Shown here piece by piece: positions 53,199 to 62,548 of a stretch of 64,000 bases of DNA; position 1 is the stretch's first letter, and each line of letters starts with the position of its first letter. Below the pieces are notes generated by a model that searched no databases, was not told where the DNA came from, and worked only from the letters and a program-made list of their open reading frames with translations. The stretch lies in assembly GCF_030285625.1 (NCBI RefSeq), contig NZ_CP127294.1:6666001-6730000 (forward strand), written 5' to 3'. The position numbers and the translations under genes were made by a program. The DNA comes from Amycolatopsis sp. 2-15. Lineage in GTDB: Bacteria; Actinomycetota; Actinomycetes; Mycobacteriales; Pseudonocardiaceae.

Positions 53199-55559
53199 TC
53201 ACCGCGGGCTGACCGTGATCGACTGGCCCGGGCGCAGCCGGATCTGCTGCTTCCAGCTGCCCGCGCGCAGTTCGGTCTCGGTGCCGCCAACGCTGCGCAC
53301 GACCGCCTTCGTGACCTTGCCGCGCCGCCATTCGAGGTCGACCTCGAACCCGCCACGGGCACCGATGCCGGTCACGTGCCCGGACTCCGCCCAGGCCGAC
53401 GGCAGTGCGGGCAGGAGCTCGATCACGCCGGAGCGGGAGTACAGCAGCATTTCCAGCACCGCGGTCGGCCCGCCGAGGTTGGCGTCGATCTGGAAGATCG
53501 TGTAGCTGCCCTGGCTGTACATGTCGAAGAAGTTGGCCGCCGTGCCGTTGCCGTTGTTGAACGATGGCCGCAGGATGGTGAGGAAGAGCTGGTACGCGCG
53601 GTCGGCGTCCTTGAGCCGGGCCCAGCACGCCGAGCGCCACGCGCAGCCCCAGCCGAAGGTGTCCATGCCGCGGGCGATCAGCAGGTTGCGCACACCGTCG
53701 ATCAGTTCCTTCGACGCGGTGTCGGTGTTGATGCGGTCACCGGGGAAGAACCCGATGAGCGGCGAAAGGTGCCGATGGGTCGTCTCCCCCAGGTTCTCCG
53801 GCACGAGCCACTCCTGCAGCCAGCCGGTGACCGGGCTGACGGTCGGCAGGTGCAGCCGGTCGCGCATCCCGGTGATCGTCTTGCCGTAGTCGCCGTCGCG
53901 CCCGAGGATCTGCGTCGCCTGCGTGAAGTGACCGAACAGGTCGTGGACGAGCTCCTGGGAGTAGGTGTTGCCCTGCGCGTCGGGACCCTGCTCGGGCGAC
54001 CAGTCGGTGTCGCTGACGAGGTAGTCCTTGCCGTCGATGGTCTTGGTGACCAGGCGCGCCTCCCAGAACTCCGTCGCGCCCTTCAGCACCGGGTAGACCT
54101 TCGCGAGGTAGGCCATGTCCTGGGTGAACTCGTAGTGGTCCCACAGGTTGTTGCACAGCCACGCGTTGCCCGCCGGGTGCCACACCCAGCCTGAGCCGCC
54201 GTAGATGTTGGTGGAGAACGCGATGGCCCAGCCGGCGATCTTGCCGGTCGAGTTGCGGAACCGGTTGCGCGGGTCGTTGAACAGCCGCTTCGTCGTGTCG
54301 GTCCACGAGGGCAGCTGCGCGAGGCAGTAGTCCGCCAGCGCGCTGAAGCACTCCTTCAGGCCCGCGCGGTCGGCGAGCCAGTAGTTCATCTCCAGGTTGA
54401 TGTCGGTGTGGTAGTCGCTGTACCAGTCGGGCGAGTTGTTGTTGAGCCACAGGCCCTGGAGGCTGATCGGGAGCCCGCTGCGGGAGCCGGTGATCGTCAG
54501 GTACCGGCCGAACTGCACGTAGCTCGCTTCGAGCTCCGGGTCCGGCGTGCCGGGATCGGTGTAGCGCACCGCGATGCGCGACCACGAGTCGAGGGTGCGC
54601 CGGTTGGCCGGCGACTGCCCGAGGTCGACCTTCATGCGGTCGAACAGCTTGCGGTAGTCCTGCACGTGCGTGGCGAGCAGCGCGGTGCCGGACGCGGCGG
54701 CCGCGGCCTTCACCTTGCCCACGGCCACGGAAGCCGGGTTCGCCCCTGCGTCCAGGTAGTGGCGCGCCGCGTCGGGCACGTAGTTGGTGCCGCCGCAGAT
54801 CACGATCACCACTTCGCTGCAGCCGGTGAAGGTCACCTCCGTGCCCGAGACGCTGACGCGCCCGCCTTTCGACGCTGCCGTGACGGCGCTGCTGTACTTC
54901 AGGCCGTTCGCGAAGGTGCCACCCAGCGAGACGGCGCCGCCGCCTGCGGTCGGCTTCTCGTCGCGAGTGCCTTCCAGCGTCACCGAGCCGGTGTAGGAAC
55001 CGCCGCCCTGCTGCGTCAGCCGGATCACCACGACGTCGTCGGGGTAGCTCGCGTAGACCTCGCGCCGGTAGGTCGCGCCGCGCAGGCCGTAGGTCGCGGT
55101 GACGAGGCCGTTGCTCAGGTCCAGGGTGCGCCGGTAGCCGCTGACGCCCGTGTGGGCGGGCAGCTTCAGCCGCACCTTCGCCAGGAGGCCGAAGCTGCCG
55201 AAGTCGTCCTTGCCGTACGGCAGCTGGCCGTCGTCCTGCACGGTGTCGTTGAGCCCGCCGGTCCAGAGCGACGAGTCGGTGAAGTACAGGTAGTCGGCCG
55301 CGGGGTCACCGCCGACGAGACCACCGATCCGACCATTGCCGATCGGCAGCGCCTGCTCGATCACGTGCGACTCGACGGCCGGCGCCGGGTACCACAGCGT
55401 GGTCGCGGCGTTGTCGGCGACGAGGTCGGCAGACGGCGGCCGCGCGGGCGACGCTTGCGCCGTGAACGGGCGAAACCCGCTCAAGGCGAAGCCTGCGCCG
55501 ACGGCACCACCGAGCTTGAGAAACGTCCGGCGGGAGGGCGGGGAGGAGAGGTCCGACAT
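53199..55559 (-). CDS. Tat-exported GH95 family glycoside hydrolase (alpha-L-fucosidase type)
   Basis: The 786-residue enzyme begins with a Tat signal (SRRTFLKLGGAVGAGFALSGF, cut near AQAS). The N-terminal beta domain has LWYPAPAVESHVIEQALPIGNGRIGGLVGG and DSSLWTGG; the (alpha/alpha)6 barrel contains LQGLWLNNNSPDWYSDYHTDINLEMNYW, NLWDHYEFTQD, DTDWSPEQGPDAQGNT and NLGETTHRHLSPLIGFFPG, all GH95 hallmarks; a C-terminal beta domain follows. GH95 enzymes remove alpha-1,2-L-fucose or alpha-L-galactose by inversion. It probably acts outside on plant xyloglucan or similar. The ATG at 55559 was chosen because the Tat motif follows at once; the open frame extends 30 codons upstream. It is monocistronic. 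Confidence 0.9.
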   Translation of the reverse strand: MSDLSSPPSRRTFLKLGGAVGAGFALSGFRPFTAQASPARPPSADLVADNAATTLWYPAPAVESHVIEQALPIGNGRIGGLVGGDPAADYLYFTDSSLWTGGLNDTVQDDGQLPYGKDDFGSFGLLAKVRLKLPAHTGVSGYRRTLDLSNGLVTATYGLRGATYRREVYASYPDDVVVIRLTQQGGGSYTGSVTLEGTRDEKPTAGGGAVSLGGTFANGLKYSSAVTAASKGGRVSVSGTEVTFTGCSEVVIVICGGTNYVPDAARHYLDAGANPASVAVGKVKAAAAASGTALLATHVQDYRKLFDRMKVDLGQSPANRRTLDSWSRIAVRYTDPGTPDPELEASYVQFGRYLTITGSRSGLPISLQGLWLNNNSPDWYSDYHTDINLEMNYWLADRAGLKECFSALADYCLAQLPSWTDTTKRLFNDPRNRFRNSTGKIAGWAIAFSTNIYGGSGWVWHPAGNAWLCNNLWDHYEFTQDMAYLAKVYPVLKGATEFWEARLVTKTIDGKDYLVSDTDWSPEQGPDAQGNTYSQELVHDLFGHFTQATQILGRDGDYGKTITGMRDRLHLPTVSPVTGWLQEWLVPENLGETTHRHLSPLIGFFPGDRINTDTASKELIDGVRNLLIARGMDTFGWGCAWRSACWARLKDADRAYQLFLTILRPSFNNGNGTAANFFDMYSQGSYTIFQIDANLGGPTAVLEMLLYSRSGVIELLPALPSAWAESGHVTGIGARGGFEVDLEWRRGKVTKAVVRSVGGTETELRAGSWKQQIRLRPGQSITVSPR

Positions 55560-55620
55560 GACAGGTCCGTTCGTCGTCGAAGGCGGAATCCGGCCGTGAG
55601 CGAGGCCCAAAGCTCGCCAA

Positions 55621-55631
55621 ACATAGGATGT
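55621..55631. promoter_or_regulatory. Short dyad ACATAGGATGT upstream of GH95
   Basis: ACAT-AGG-ATGT has 4-bp arms and lies 62 bases before the GH95 start, a place suited to a sugar-responsive repressor. Evidence is a single site only. Confidence 0.35.
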
Positions 55632-55729
55632 CTGCCCGAACCTGGTCAAGATTCTTCGGAATTATTTCCCTGCCAACGACGGAGGTGGATCGGTTTCCGC
55701 CGGAGCCGGATCAAACCCCTCGGAGGACT

Positions 55730-55767
55730 CGGGTGGCGGTCCCACCGCCGGCGGGAGCCGCCACCCG
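55730..55767 (-). terminator. Hairpin terminator of the lipase gene
   Basis: CGGGTGGCGG (55730-55739) pairs with CCGCCACCCG (55758-55767); TCCC and GGGA inside the loop extend the pairing. It lies just after the lipase stop on the minus strand. Confidence 0.72.
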
Positions 55768-55778
55768 CACCCGCGCCC

Positions 55779-57006
55779 TCAGCAGGTGCTGGGCGCGGGC
55801 TTGCCCGCCAGCCGGTCGGCGAGGTAGGCCAGCGCACCGGGCGCGCCCTGCACCGCCACCGTCACGTGGTCGCCGACCGGGATCCGGCGGTACTGCACGG
55901 AAACGCCCTGCGCGCAGTACGTGCGCTCGAGCTGGTCCACCGGCGGCGAGAACGCCAGCTCGTCGAACACACCCTGGTAGACGTAGACCGGCGAGCCGGG
56001 CTTGAAGCGGCCCATGGTGTTCTCGGCGATCACGCGCTTCACCGCGGGCACGTCGAGCAGCTGTGGCACGGTCGTGTAGTCGCGCATGCGCCGGAACGCC
56101 TGCCCGACCGTGAACTGCGCGATGCACTGCTTGCCGCCCTCGGCGAACGCCTCCTTGCCGCGAGCGTTGAGCAGCGTGTCCGTGTTGATCTCCGGGTACG
56201 CGGGCCAGTCCGACGGCGGCGCCCACGTAAATGCCCGCGAACGGGCCGCCGTCGATGTGGCGCGCGATGTAGTCGAGGTCCGCGGGCACGCCGCCGGCGG
56301 CGACCCCGGCGAACTTCAGCTCCGGCGCGTACTGCGGCTGCAGCTCGTTGGCCCATTCGCTGGCCAGTGCGCCGCCCGAGTAGCCGATCAGGCCGGTCGG
56401 AGTGCTCGGGCCGGCAAGCCCGGCGGGCGGGAACGACTGCGCGGCACGGATCCCGTCCAGCACACCGTGGGCGGTGTTGGCGGCGGCCGCCCACTCGGAG
56501 TCCGGGCCTTCGTAGTCGACGGTCACCACCGTGTAGCCCGCCGCGACGAGCGGGAGCATCAGCGCGAGCTCCTCGGCCGGCAGCGCCGTGCCCGTAGTCA
56601 GGACGTAGGACGGCGCGCAGTCGGTGGTCAGCCCGTCCTGCGCGGTCTGGTACGACACCAGCTTGCGCGCACCGCCCGCCGGCGGGTTCACCGGCTGCAT
56701 GATCGTGGCGACGTCGGCGATGGCGGCGCCGTCGGTGTCGGTCGAGCGGTACTTCACCTGCCACGCGCGCACCGGCACGGGCAGGGTCAGCGCCCGGACG
56801 GTGACGGGGCGCGAGTCGAGCACGGTGCCGGGCGTGACCTCTGCGAACGGCGAAGGCTGGGCGTAGAACGGGTCGCTCGCGGGGTTTCCGGGCGACGGCG
56901 CGGCGGTGGCGGACGGCGCGGCGGCCGTGAAGACCGTCGCGGCCATCGCGGTGACGGCGGCGAGGGTGGAGAGCTTTCGGCGGATGTCGGCGTTGACAGT
57001 GGGCAC
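55779..57006 (-). pseudogene. Secreted lipase-like alpha/beta hydrolase with frameshift
   Basis: From GTG 57006 the product has a Sec signal (LSTLAAVTAMAATVFTAAAPSATA) and a secretory-lipase (LIP) pattern: VLDSRPVTVRAL, VDYEGPDSEWAAAANTAHGVLDGIRAAQ, and nucleophile GLIGYSGGALASEWANEL. Near 56204 the frame is lost. The rest in another frame reads YPEINTDTLLNARGKEAFAEGG, RRMRDYTTVPQLLDVPAVKRVIAENT, VYVYQGVFDELAF (Asp) and IPVGDHVTVAVQGAPGAL (His). A two-base loss in a CGCGCG tract, turning LARAYPE into LARVPG, explains it. The corrected protein would be 409 residues, normal length. It faces a TetR regulator. Confidence 0.83.
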
Positions 57007-57021
57007 GGGACCTCCAACTCA

Positions 57022-57035
57022 ATACCAATCGGTAT
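57022..57035. promoter_or_regulatory. 14-bp dyad, candidate TetR operator
   Basis: ATACC-AATC-GGTAT is a perfect 5-bp-arm dyad between the divergent lipase and TetR genes, 16 bases from the lipase start. Sequences with ATACC...GGTAT arms are common for TetR regulators. Confidence 0.65.
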
Positions 57036-57113
57036 CGGGTCAGAGACTCATCAGATGACCTGGATCACAGTCAACGAAAAACGTCCAGGTGAGGGAGCTG
57101 TAGTCTCCGGCTC

Positions 57114-57779
57114 ATGGCCCCTTCGCGGACCCCACGCCGTCGCCCGAGCCGCGCCGAGACCCGGCGCAAGATCATCGACGCCGCGGGCGAGGTGTTCGCC
57201 CGCCAAGGCATCGCGGCCACGTCGCTCAACGACATCGCCGCGGCGGCCGGCCTCACCAAGGGCGCGGTGTACTCGAACTTCGAGGGCCGCGACGACCTCG
57301 TGCTCACCATCATGGAAGAGCACATCGTGGAGCGCATGCGGTCGGCCACCACGGCGTTCGACGAGCTGAGCGATCTCGGCGAGGCCACCGCCGAGGCGGG
57401 CGCGCGGCTGGCCGCCGGCGTCGACACGGACGCGACCTGGCACCGGCTCCTGCTGGAGTACTGGGGAATCGCGATGCGCAACCCCGCCGTCCACAAAGGA
57501 CTCGCCTTGCGCCGGGCCCAGCTGCGCGACGCCATCACCGCGGCCGTCGCGCGCGCCGCGACCCAGCACGGCGTCGAGCTGCCGCTGCCGCCGGAGCAGC
57601 TCGCCGTGGTGGTGCTGGCGCTGTCCAACGGGCTCGCGGTCGAGCGCGGCGTCGAAGCCTCGGCGGTGCCGGACTCGCTCTTCGCCGACGTGCTGAAGCT
57701 GCTGGTCACGCCACGCGGGATCAGTGGTAGCGCAGAGCCACCGGATTCTCCTGCTCCGCCAGGTACTGCCGGAAGGTGA
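57114..57779 (+). CDS. TetR family transcriptional regulator
   Basis: The 221-residue protein has an N-terminal basic tail and a TetR HTH (RRKIIDAAGEVFARQGIAATSLNDIAAAAGLTKGAVYSNFEGRDDLVLTI). A helical effector domain with WHRLLLEYWGIAMRNPAVHKGLALRR follows. It is divergent from the lipase gene with a dyad between, so it likely represses the lipase and itself. Its last 59 bases overlap the 3' end of the convergent NmrA-like gene in antisense; the tail GSAEPPDSPAPPGTAGR may be non-conserved. Confidence 0.9.
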   Translation: MAPSRTPRRRPSRAETRRKIIDAAGEVFARQGIAATSLNDIAAAAGLTKGAVYSNFEGRDDLVLTIMEEHIVERMRSATTAFDELSDLGEATAEAGARLAAGVDTDATWHRLLLEYWGIAMRNPAVHKGLALRRAQLRDAITAAVARAATQHGVELPLPPEQLAVVVLALSNGLAVERGVEASAVPDSLFADVLKLLVTPRGISGSAEPPDSPAPPGTAGR

Positions 57780-58497
57780 TCACCCCGTCGGTGTGGCCGG
57801 GCGCGAGGTTCCCGCCCTCGGCGTAGGCGCGGAACAACGCGCCAGGCAGCCGCACCGGCAGCACCCGTTTGGTCCGGCCACTCGCCGCCAGGACCGCCTT
57901 CGCCAGATCCGTCGCCGCCAGCACCTCCGGTCCGCCGAAGTCCGGCGCCCGGCCCGCGGGCTCGGCCTTGGCCAGCTCGGCCAGGCGCACCGCGAGGTCG
58001 CGCACGTCCACGGGCTGGAACCGCCAGCGCGGCACCGGGACCACGGGCAGCCGGGCCGCACCTGCGAGCACGGTGCGCACGAGCGAGTGGAACTGCGTCG
58101 CGCGCTGAATCGTGTGCGGCAGCCCGGAACTCGCGAGCACCTGCTCGGCCGCGAGTTTCGCCGCGTAGTAACCGAGCGGCACGCGGTCGACGCCGACGAT
58201 GGACACATACCCGACGTGCGGCGGATTGCCCGTCCAGCGAGCGGCCTCCACGAGGGTGCGCATCATGGCGACCTCGTGCCGGTAGTCGGTGGCGCAGTGC
58301 AGGACGACGTCGCAGCCGGCCAGTGCGGTGTTGATGCCGCGCCCGGAGCGCAGGTCCCCGACGACCCATTCGACGCTGCCTCCGCCGCGGCGCCGGCGGC
58401 TCAGAGCGCGCACCCGCTCCCCGGCCGCCACCAGGCGTTCGACGACCACACTGCCGAGCTGACCGGTCCCGCCGGTCACCAGGATCCGTTCCGGCAC
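57721..58497 (-). CDS. NmrA-like NAD(P)-binding protein (atypical SDR)
   Basis: The 258-residue protein has an N-terminal Rossmann loop ERILVTGGTGQLGSVVVERLVAAGERVRALSRR, then GDLRSG, CDVVLHCATDYRHEVAMMRTLVEAARW and YYAAKLAAEQVLASSGLPHTIQRATQF. This is an NmrA/atypical SDR with YxxxK partly conserved (YYAAK). Such proteins reduce small ketones or sense the NAD(P) state. The start at 58497 is supported by AAGGGG six bases upstream. It overlaps the TetR gene 3' end by 59 bases. Confidence 0.87.
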   Translation of the reverse strand: MPERILVTGGTGQLGSVVVERLVAAGERVRALSRRRRGGGSVEWVVGDLRSGRGINTALAGCDVVLHCATDYRHEVAMMRTLVEAARWTGNPPHVGYVSIVGVDRVPLGYYAAKLAAEQVLASSGLPHTIQRATQFHSLVRTVLAGAARLPVVPVPRWRFQPVDVRDLAVRLAELAKAEPAGRAPDFGGPEVLAATDLAKAVLAASGRTKRVLPVRLPGALFRAYAEGGNLAPGHTDGVITFRQYLAEQENPVALRYH

Positions 58498-58595
58498 GCC
58501 GCCCCTTCCCGGCACCACCGCCCGGCCGGACGGCTTCCGCGGCCATCCTGGCACGCGCCCCGCCCAGCCCGAAAGCCGTGTGCGTCAGCGGAAGA

Positions 58596-59033
58596 TCAGC
58601 GCACCACGCCGAGACGTACCGCGTGCAGGCCCGTCGACGCGATCGGCTCGCCGCAGTGCGCGCACACGCTCTTCAAGTGCAGCTCTTCACCGCATTCGTG
58701 CTCGTACACCGTCGGCGGCGGGCCCTGACGGATGAACCGGTCGCCCCACTGCATCAGGCCGAGCAGCACCGGTTGAAGTGCCTTCGCGGACTCTGTCGGC
58801 AGGTATTCGAAGCGCGGTGGGTGGTCTTCGTACTGGCGCTTCTCGAGCACGCCGGCCTCGACCAGCTTGCGCAGCCGGGCCGCGAGGATGTCGCGGCTGG
58901 CCCCGGTGTTCTCGGCGATCTGGTTGAACCGCCGCTCGCCCAGCATGATCTCCCGGAGCGCGAGCAGGCTCCACCGCTCGCCGACGACCTCGAGCGCGTC
59001 CGCGATCGAGCACTCCCGGCCTCGCGTCGCCAT
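58596..59033 (-). CDS. HxlR family transcriptional regulator
   Basis: The 145-residue winged-helix protein has the HxlR core: CSIADALEVVGERWSLLALREIMLGERRFNQIAENTGASRDILAARLRKLVEAGVLEKRQYEDHPPRFEYLPT. The first Cys (RGRECSIADAL) is the redox-sensing position seen in many members. The C-terminal tail HECGEELHLKSVCAHCGEP carries a Cys/His set that may bind zinc. GGAGG precedes the ATG. It is divergent from an acetyl-CoA acetyltransferase-like gene, its likely target. Confidence 0.9.
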   Translation of the reverse strand: MATRGRECSIADALEVVGERWSLLALREIMLGERRFNQIAENTGASRDILAARLRKLVEAGVLEKRQYEDHPPRFEYLPTESAKALQPVLLGLMQWGDRFIRQGPPPTVYEHECGEELHLKSVCAHCGEPIASTGLHAVRLGVVR

Positions 59034-59183
59034 CCGTCCCACCTCCGTTGCCCCAGCAGGAATTTCCAACCTAGCACGTCACCGGCGCGGTGCGAGGTGG
59101 CCGACAGCCCCGGTTCAGTGAGTTGTGTTATCAAACTCGGTGGGCGTACAACGGGATCAAGCGGCTATGCGAGGAGGCAGGTC

Positions 59184-60377
59184 ATGAGGGACGCGGTCAT
59201 CGTCGACGCGGTACGGACACCGATCGGCAAGGGCAAGCCCACGGGGCGGCTGGCGGGGGTCCACCCGGTCGACCTGCACGCACACGCCATCCGGTCGCTC
59301 GTCGAGCGAACCGGCATCGACCCCGCGCTGATCGACGACGTGATCAGCGGTGCGGTCGGGCAGATCGGCGAGCAGAGCATGAACACCGCGCGCTGGGCCG
59401 CGCTCGCCGCGGGGCTGCCGGAATCGGTGCCCGCGGTGACCGTCGACCGCCAGTGCGGCAGCAGCCAGCAGGCCATCCACTTCGCCGCGCAGGGGGTGCT
59501 GAGCGGTGCGTACGACATCGCCATCGCCTCCGGCATCGAGTCCATGGGCCGCGTGCCGATGGGCAGCCAGATGGCCGGCAAGGACCCGTTCGGCGCCGGG
59601 GTCGCCGCGCGCTACCCCGAAGGTCTCGTGCCGCAGGGCATCAGCGCGGAGCTCATCGCCGCCAATTGGGGCTTCTCGCGCGAACAGCTCGACGCGTACT
59701 CCGCCGAGAGCCACCGCCGCGCCGCCCAGGCGTGGGCCGACGGCAAGTTCGCCGGCGAGGTCGCCGCGCTCAAGGCACCCGGCCCCGACGGCACCCTCGT
59801 GGACGTGACCACCGACGAGTCGGTGCGCCCCGGCACCACACCGGAGGTCCTCGCGGGCCTCAAGCCGGCGTTCAAGGCCGACCTGTGGTCGGAGCGCTTC
59901 CCGCAGATCGACTGGCGCGTGACGGCCGGCAACTCCTCGCCGATCAACGACGGCGCCTCCGCCGTGCTCATCACCGGCAGCGACACGGCGAAGAAGCTCG
60001 GCCTCGAGCCGCGGGCGCGCCTGCACTCGTTCTCCGTGGTCGGCGACGACCCGCTATACATGCTCACCGGCGTGATCCCGGCGACCCGCAAGGTGCTGGA
60101 CCGCGCGGGCCTGAAGCTGTCGGACATCGACGCGTTCGAGGTCAACGAAGCGTTCGCCAGCGTCGTGCTGGCGTGGCAGGCGGAACTCGGTGCGGACCTG
60201 GACAAGGTCAACATCAACGGCGGCGCCATCTCGATCGGCCACCCGCTCGGCGCCAGCGGCGGACGCCTCATGACAACGCTGCTGTCGGTGCTGGAGCAGA
60301 CCGGCGGCCGCTACGGCCTGCAGACCATGTGCGAGGCGGGCGGCCTCGCGAACGCGACCATTATCGAACGCTTGTGA
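59184..60377 (+). CDS. Thiolase family protein (acetyl-CoA C-acyltransferase)
   Basis: The 397-residue enzyme has all thiolase motifs: DAVIVDAVRTPIGKG at the start, the nucleophile Cys in VDRQCGSSQQAIHFAAQ, VNEAFASVVLAW, the NINGGAISIGHPLGASGGR loop with the catalytic His, and TMCEAGGLANATIIERL with the second Cys. It either breaks down 3-ketoacyl-CoA or condenses acetyl-CoA. A GAGGAGG site precedes the ATG. It is divergent from the HxlR regulator. A weak GAGTT...AACTC dyad at 59120-59138 could be the regulator site. Confidence 0.93.
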   Translation: MRDAVIVDAVRTPIGKGKPTGRLAGVHPVDLHAHAIRSLVERTGIDPALIDDVISGAVGQIGEQSMNTARWAALAAGLPESVPAVTVDRQCGSSQQAIHFAAQGVLSGAYDIAIASGIESMGRVPMGSQMAGKDPFGAGVAARYPEGLVPQGISAELIAANWGFSREQLDAYSAESHRRAAQAWADGKFAGEVAALKAPGPDGTLVDVTTDESVRPGTTPEVLAGLKPAFKADLWSERFPQIDWRVTAGNSSPINDGASAVLITGSDTAKKLGLEPRARLHSFSVVGDDPLYMLTGVIPATRKVLDRAGLKLSDIDAFEVNEAFASVVLAWQAELGADLDKVNINGGAISIGHPLGASGGRLMTTLLSVLEQTGGRYGLQTMCEAGGLANATIIERL

Positions 60378-60436
60378 CCCGGTCCCGGGACGCCCACCAT
60401 CCCCCGGCGTCCCGGGACCGCCGCTACGTTGGCGGC

Positions 60437-61568
60437 ATGGGGTGGAACCTGCGTGAACTCATCGGAAGGTACGACGTCCCGGGTGCGCAGGTCGCCGTGC
60501 TGGCCGACGGGGAGATCCAGGACGAGGCCGCGGGTGTGCTCAGCCTGCACACGCGAGTCGAGGCCACGACGGAGTCGGTGTTCAAGATCGGTTCCATCAC
60601 CAAGATCTGGACCGCCACCTTGGTCCGGCAACTGGTGGACGAGGGCGTCCTGGACCTCGATCGTCCCGTCCGCGACTACCTTCCCGGGTTCCGGCTGGGC
60701 GACGCGGTCGCCACCGCGTCCCTGACCGCCCGCCACCTGCTCAGTGTTGCGCGGCAAGCGGTTCCACGACGTGCTCCGCGAACACCTGGTCATTCCGCTC
60801 GGTCTGCGCGCCGTCGCCGTCGACCCCTACGAGGCGATCCTGCACCGCGCAGCCGTCGGCCACGTCGAGGCGGACGGCGAACTCGTGCCCACGCAGAGCT
60901 GGGCAGTCCGTTACCACTGCGTGCCCAGCGGTTCGCACCTCGCGATGAGCGCCCGCGACCTGCTGGAATTCGTCCGCCTCCACCTCACCGACGACACGTT
61001 CGCGGCGCTGCGCGAACCCCAGCTCGGCTCCGTCCCGGACTTCGGCGGCGGCATCGTCGGCTGGGGGCTCGGGTGGATGCTCCACCGCGACGGCGTGCTC
61101 GGCCACACCGGCGTCTCGAAGGGACAGAAAGCCTTCGTTCGCGTGGCGCCCTCGGCGGGCGTCGCGGTGGCCGTGCTCACCAACAGCTCAGGTGGTGAAC
61201 CGATGGCTTACGAGATCTTCGGCGCGGTGCTCAGGGAGCTCGCCGGGGTCGAGACGACCCCGCTGCCCGTACCGCCCGCGAACCCGGCTCCGATCGACCC
61301 GGACCGCATGGGCGGGATCTACCGCACCACGGCATACGACATCACCCTCGCCGTCGACAACGGCCGTGCCTTCCTCACCCACTGCCCCCGAAACTCGTGC
61401 ATCGGCAAGCCCGAGAACCGAGTCGAGGTCGTCCGGCTCGGTGACAGCGCGATCATCACCGTCGAGCCGAAGTCCGGTGTCCACCAGGTGCTGTCGGTGG
61501 TGGGCTCCGACGAGCTCGGCCGCGCCCGGTTCCTCCACAACGGAGCCGCCGCGTACCGCATCGGCTGA
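60437..61568 (+). pseudogene. Serine hydrolase (beta-lactamase family) with internal deletion
   Basis: The N-terminal frame (ATG 60437) reads WNLRELIGRYDVPGAQVAVLADGE and the SxxK motif IGSITKIWTATLVRQ, then LTARHLLS. At about 60742 it joins, out of frame, VLRGKRFHDVLREHLVIPLGL, which normally comes about 60 residues later. The lost piece should hold the YxN catalytic motif and the lid. The C-terminal part is intact: WAVRYHCVPSGSHLAMSARDLLEFV and HTGVSKGQKAFVRVAPSAG with the third motif, then a lipocalin-like end. The deletion and frame loss make this a true pseudogene candidate. Confidence 0.82.
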
Positions 61569-61571
61569 TCG

Positions 61572-62513
61572 TCAGGAGTCGTCGGCTTCCAGCCCGTCGC
61601 GGTCGGCCCACTCCAGCAGGGGTTCCAGTGAGAACACGGCATCGTCGATACCCGCGTGCAGGTCGCCCAGCTCGGCGAAGCGCGCGGGCACCGTGGCGAT
61701 GGTGCACTCGCGCGGCTCGACGTCGTCGACTTCGTCCCAGCGGATCGGCGTCGACACGGTGCCCTCCGGCACTCCGCGCACGGAATACGCGCTGGCGATC
61801 GTGTGGTCACGCGCGTTCTGGTTGTAGTCCACGAACAGCTTCTTCGGATCGCGGTCCTTGCGCCACCAGGTCGTCGTCACCTCGTCGGGCGCGCGCCGCT
61901 CCACCTCGCGCGCGAAGGCCAGCGCCGCGCGGCGCACGTCGGCGAAGCCCCAGCGGGGTTCGATGCGGACGTAGACGTGCAGCCCGCTGCCGCCCGAGGT
62001 CTTCGGCCAGCCGACGGCGCCGAGCTCGTCCAGCACCTCGTGGGCGACGTGCGCGACGCGGCGGACCGTGTCGAAGGGACAGTCGGGCATCGGGTCGAGG
62101 TCGATCCGCCATTCGTCGGGCTTTTCCGTGTCCGCACGCCGCGAGTTCCACGGGTGGAACTCCACAGTGGACATCTGCACCGCCCACGCCACGTGCGCCG
62201 CCTCGGTCACGCACAGCTCGTCGGCGTAGCGGCCGTAGCGGGGGAAGTGCACCCGCACGGTCTCCAGCCACGGCGGCGCGCCGTTCGGCACGCGCTTCTG
62301 GTGCACCTTCTCCCCCGCGACGCCGGCCGGGAACCGGTGCAGCATGCAGGGGCGCTCCCGTAGGGCGCGCACGATGCCCTCGCCCACCGAGAGGTAGTAG
62401 TTCACCAGGTCCAGCTTCGTCTCGCCGCGGGCCGGGAAGTACACCCGGTCCGGGTTGGAGATGCGCACCATGCGGTCCCCGACCGCGACCTCCACCGCCG
62501 AGTCTTTCGCCAT
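61572..62513 (-). CDS. ligD: LigD polymerase domain protein (NHEJ primase-polymerase)
   Basis: The 313-residue product is a stand-alone LigD polymerase domain. It begins with VEVAVGDRMVRISNPDRVYFPARGETKLDLVNYYLSVGEGI, has the basic GEKVHQKRVPNGAPPWLET, WAVQMSTVEFHPWNSRR, the catalytic aspartates RIDLDPMPDCPFD, and GGSGLHVYVRI. It ends with FVDYNQNARDHTIASAYSVRG. It would add ribo- or deoxynucleotides at double-strand break ends with Ku and a ligase. No Ku or ligase gene is in the window, so partners must lie elsewhere. The ATG at 62513 is the first in the domain. Confidence 0.92.
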   Translation of the reverse strand: MAKDSAVEVAVGDRMVRISNPDRVYFPARGETKLDLVNYYLSVGEGIVRALRERPCMLHRFPAGVAGEKVHQKRVPNGAPPWLETVRVHFPRYGRYADELCVTEAAHVAWAVQMSTVEFHPWNSRRADTEKPDEWRIDLDPMPDCPFDTVRRVAHVAHEVLDELGAVGWPKTSGGSGLHVYVRIEPRWGFADVRRAALAFAREVERRAPDEVTTTWWRKDRDPKKLFVDYNQNARDHTIASAYSVRGVPEGTVSTPIRWDEVDDVEPRECTIATVPARFAELGDLHAGIDDAVFSLEPLLEWADRDGLEADDS

Positions 62514-62548
62514 GACGTGACGGTAACCGTTGCGCGGCGCGGGCGCGA

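Noticed and set aside
59120..59138. GAGTT...AACTC dyad between the HxlR and thiolase genes as a firm operator
   Set aside because: Arms are only 5 bp with a 9-base spacer, which is expected by chance; mentioned only in the thiolase entry.
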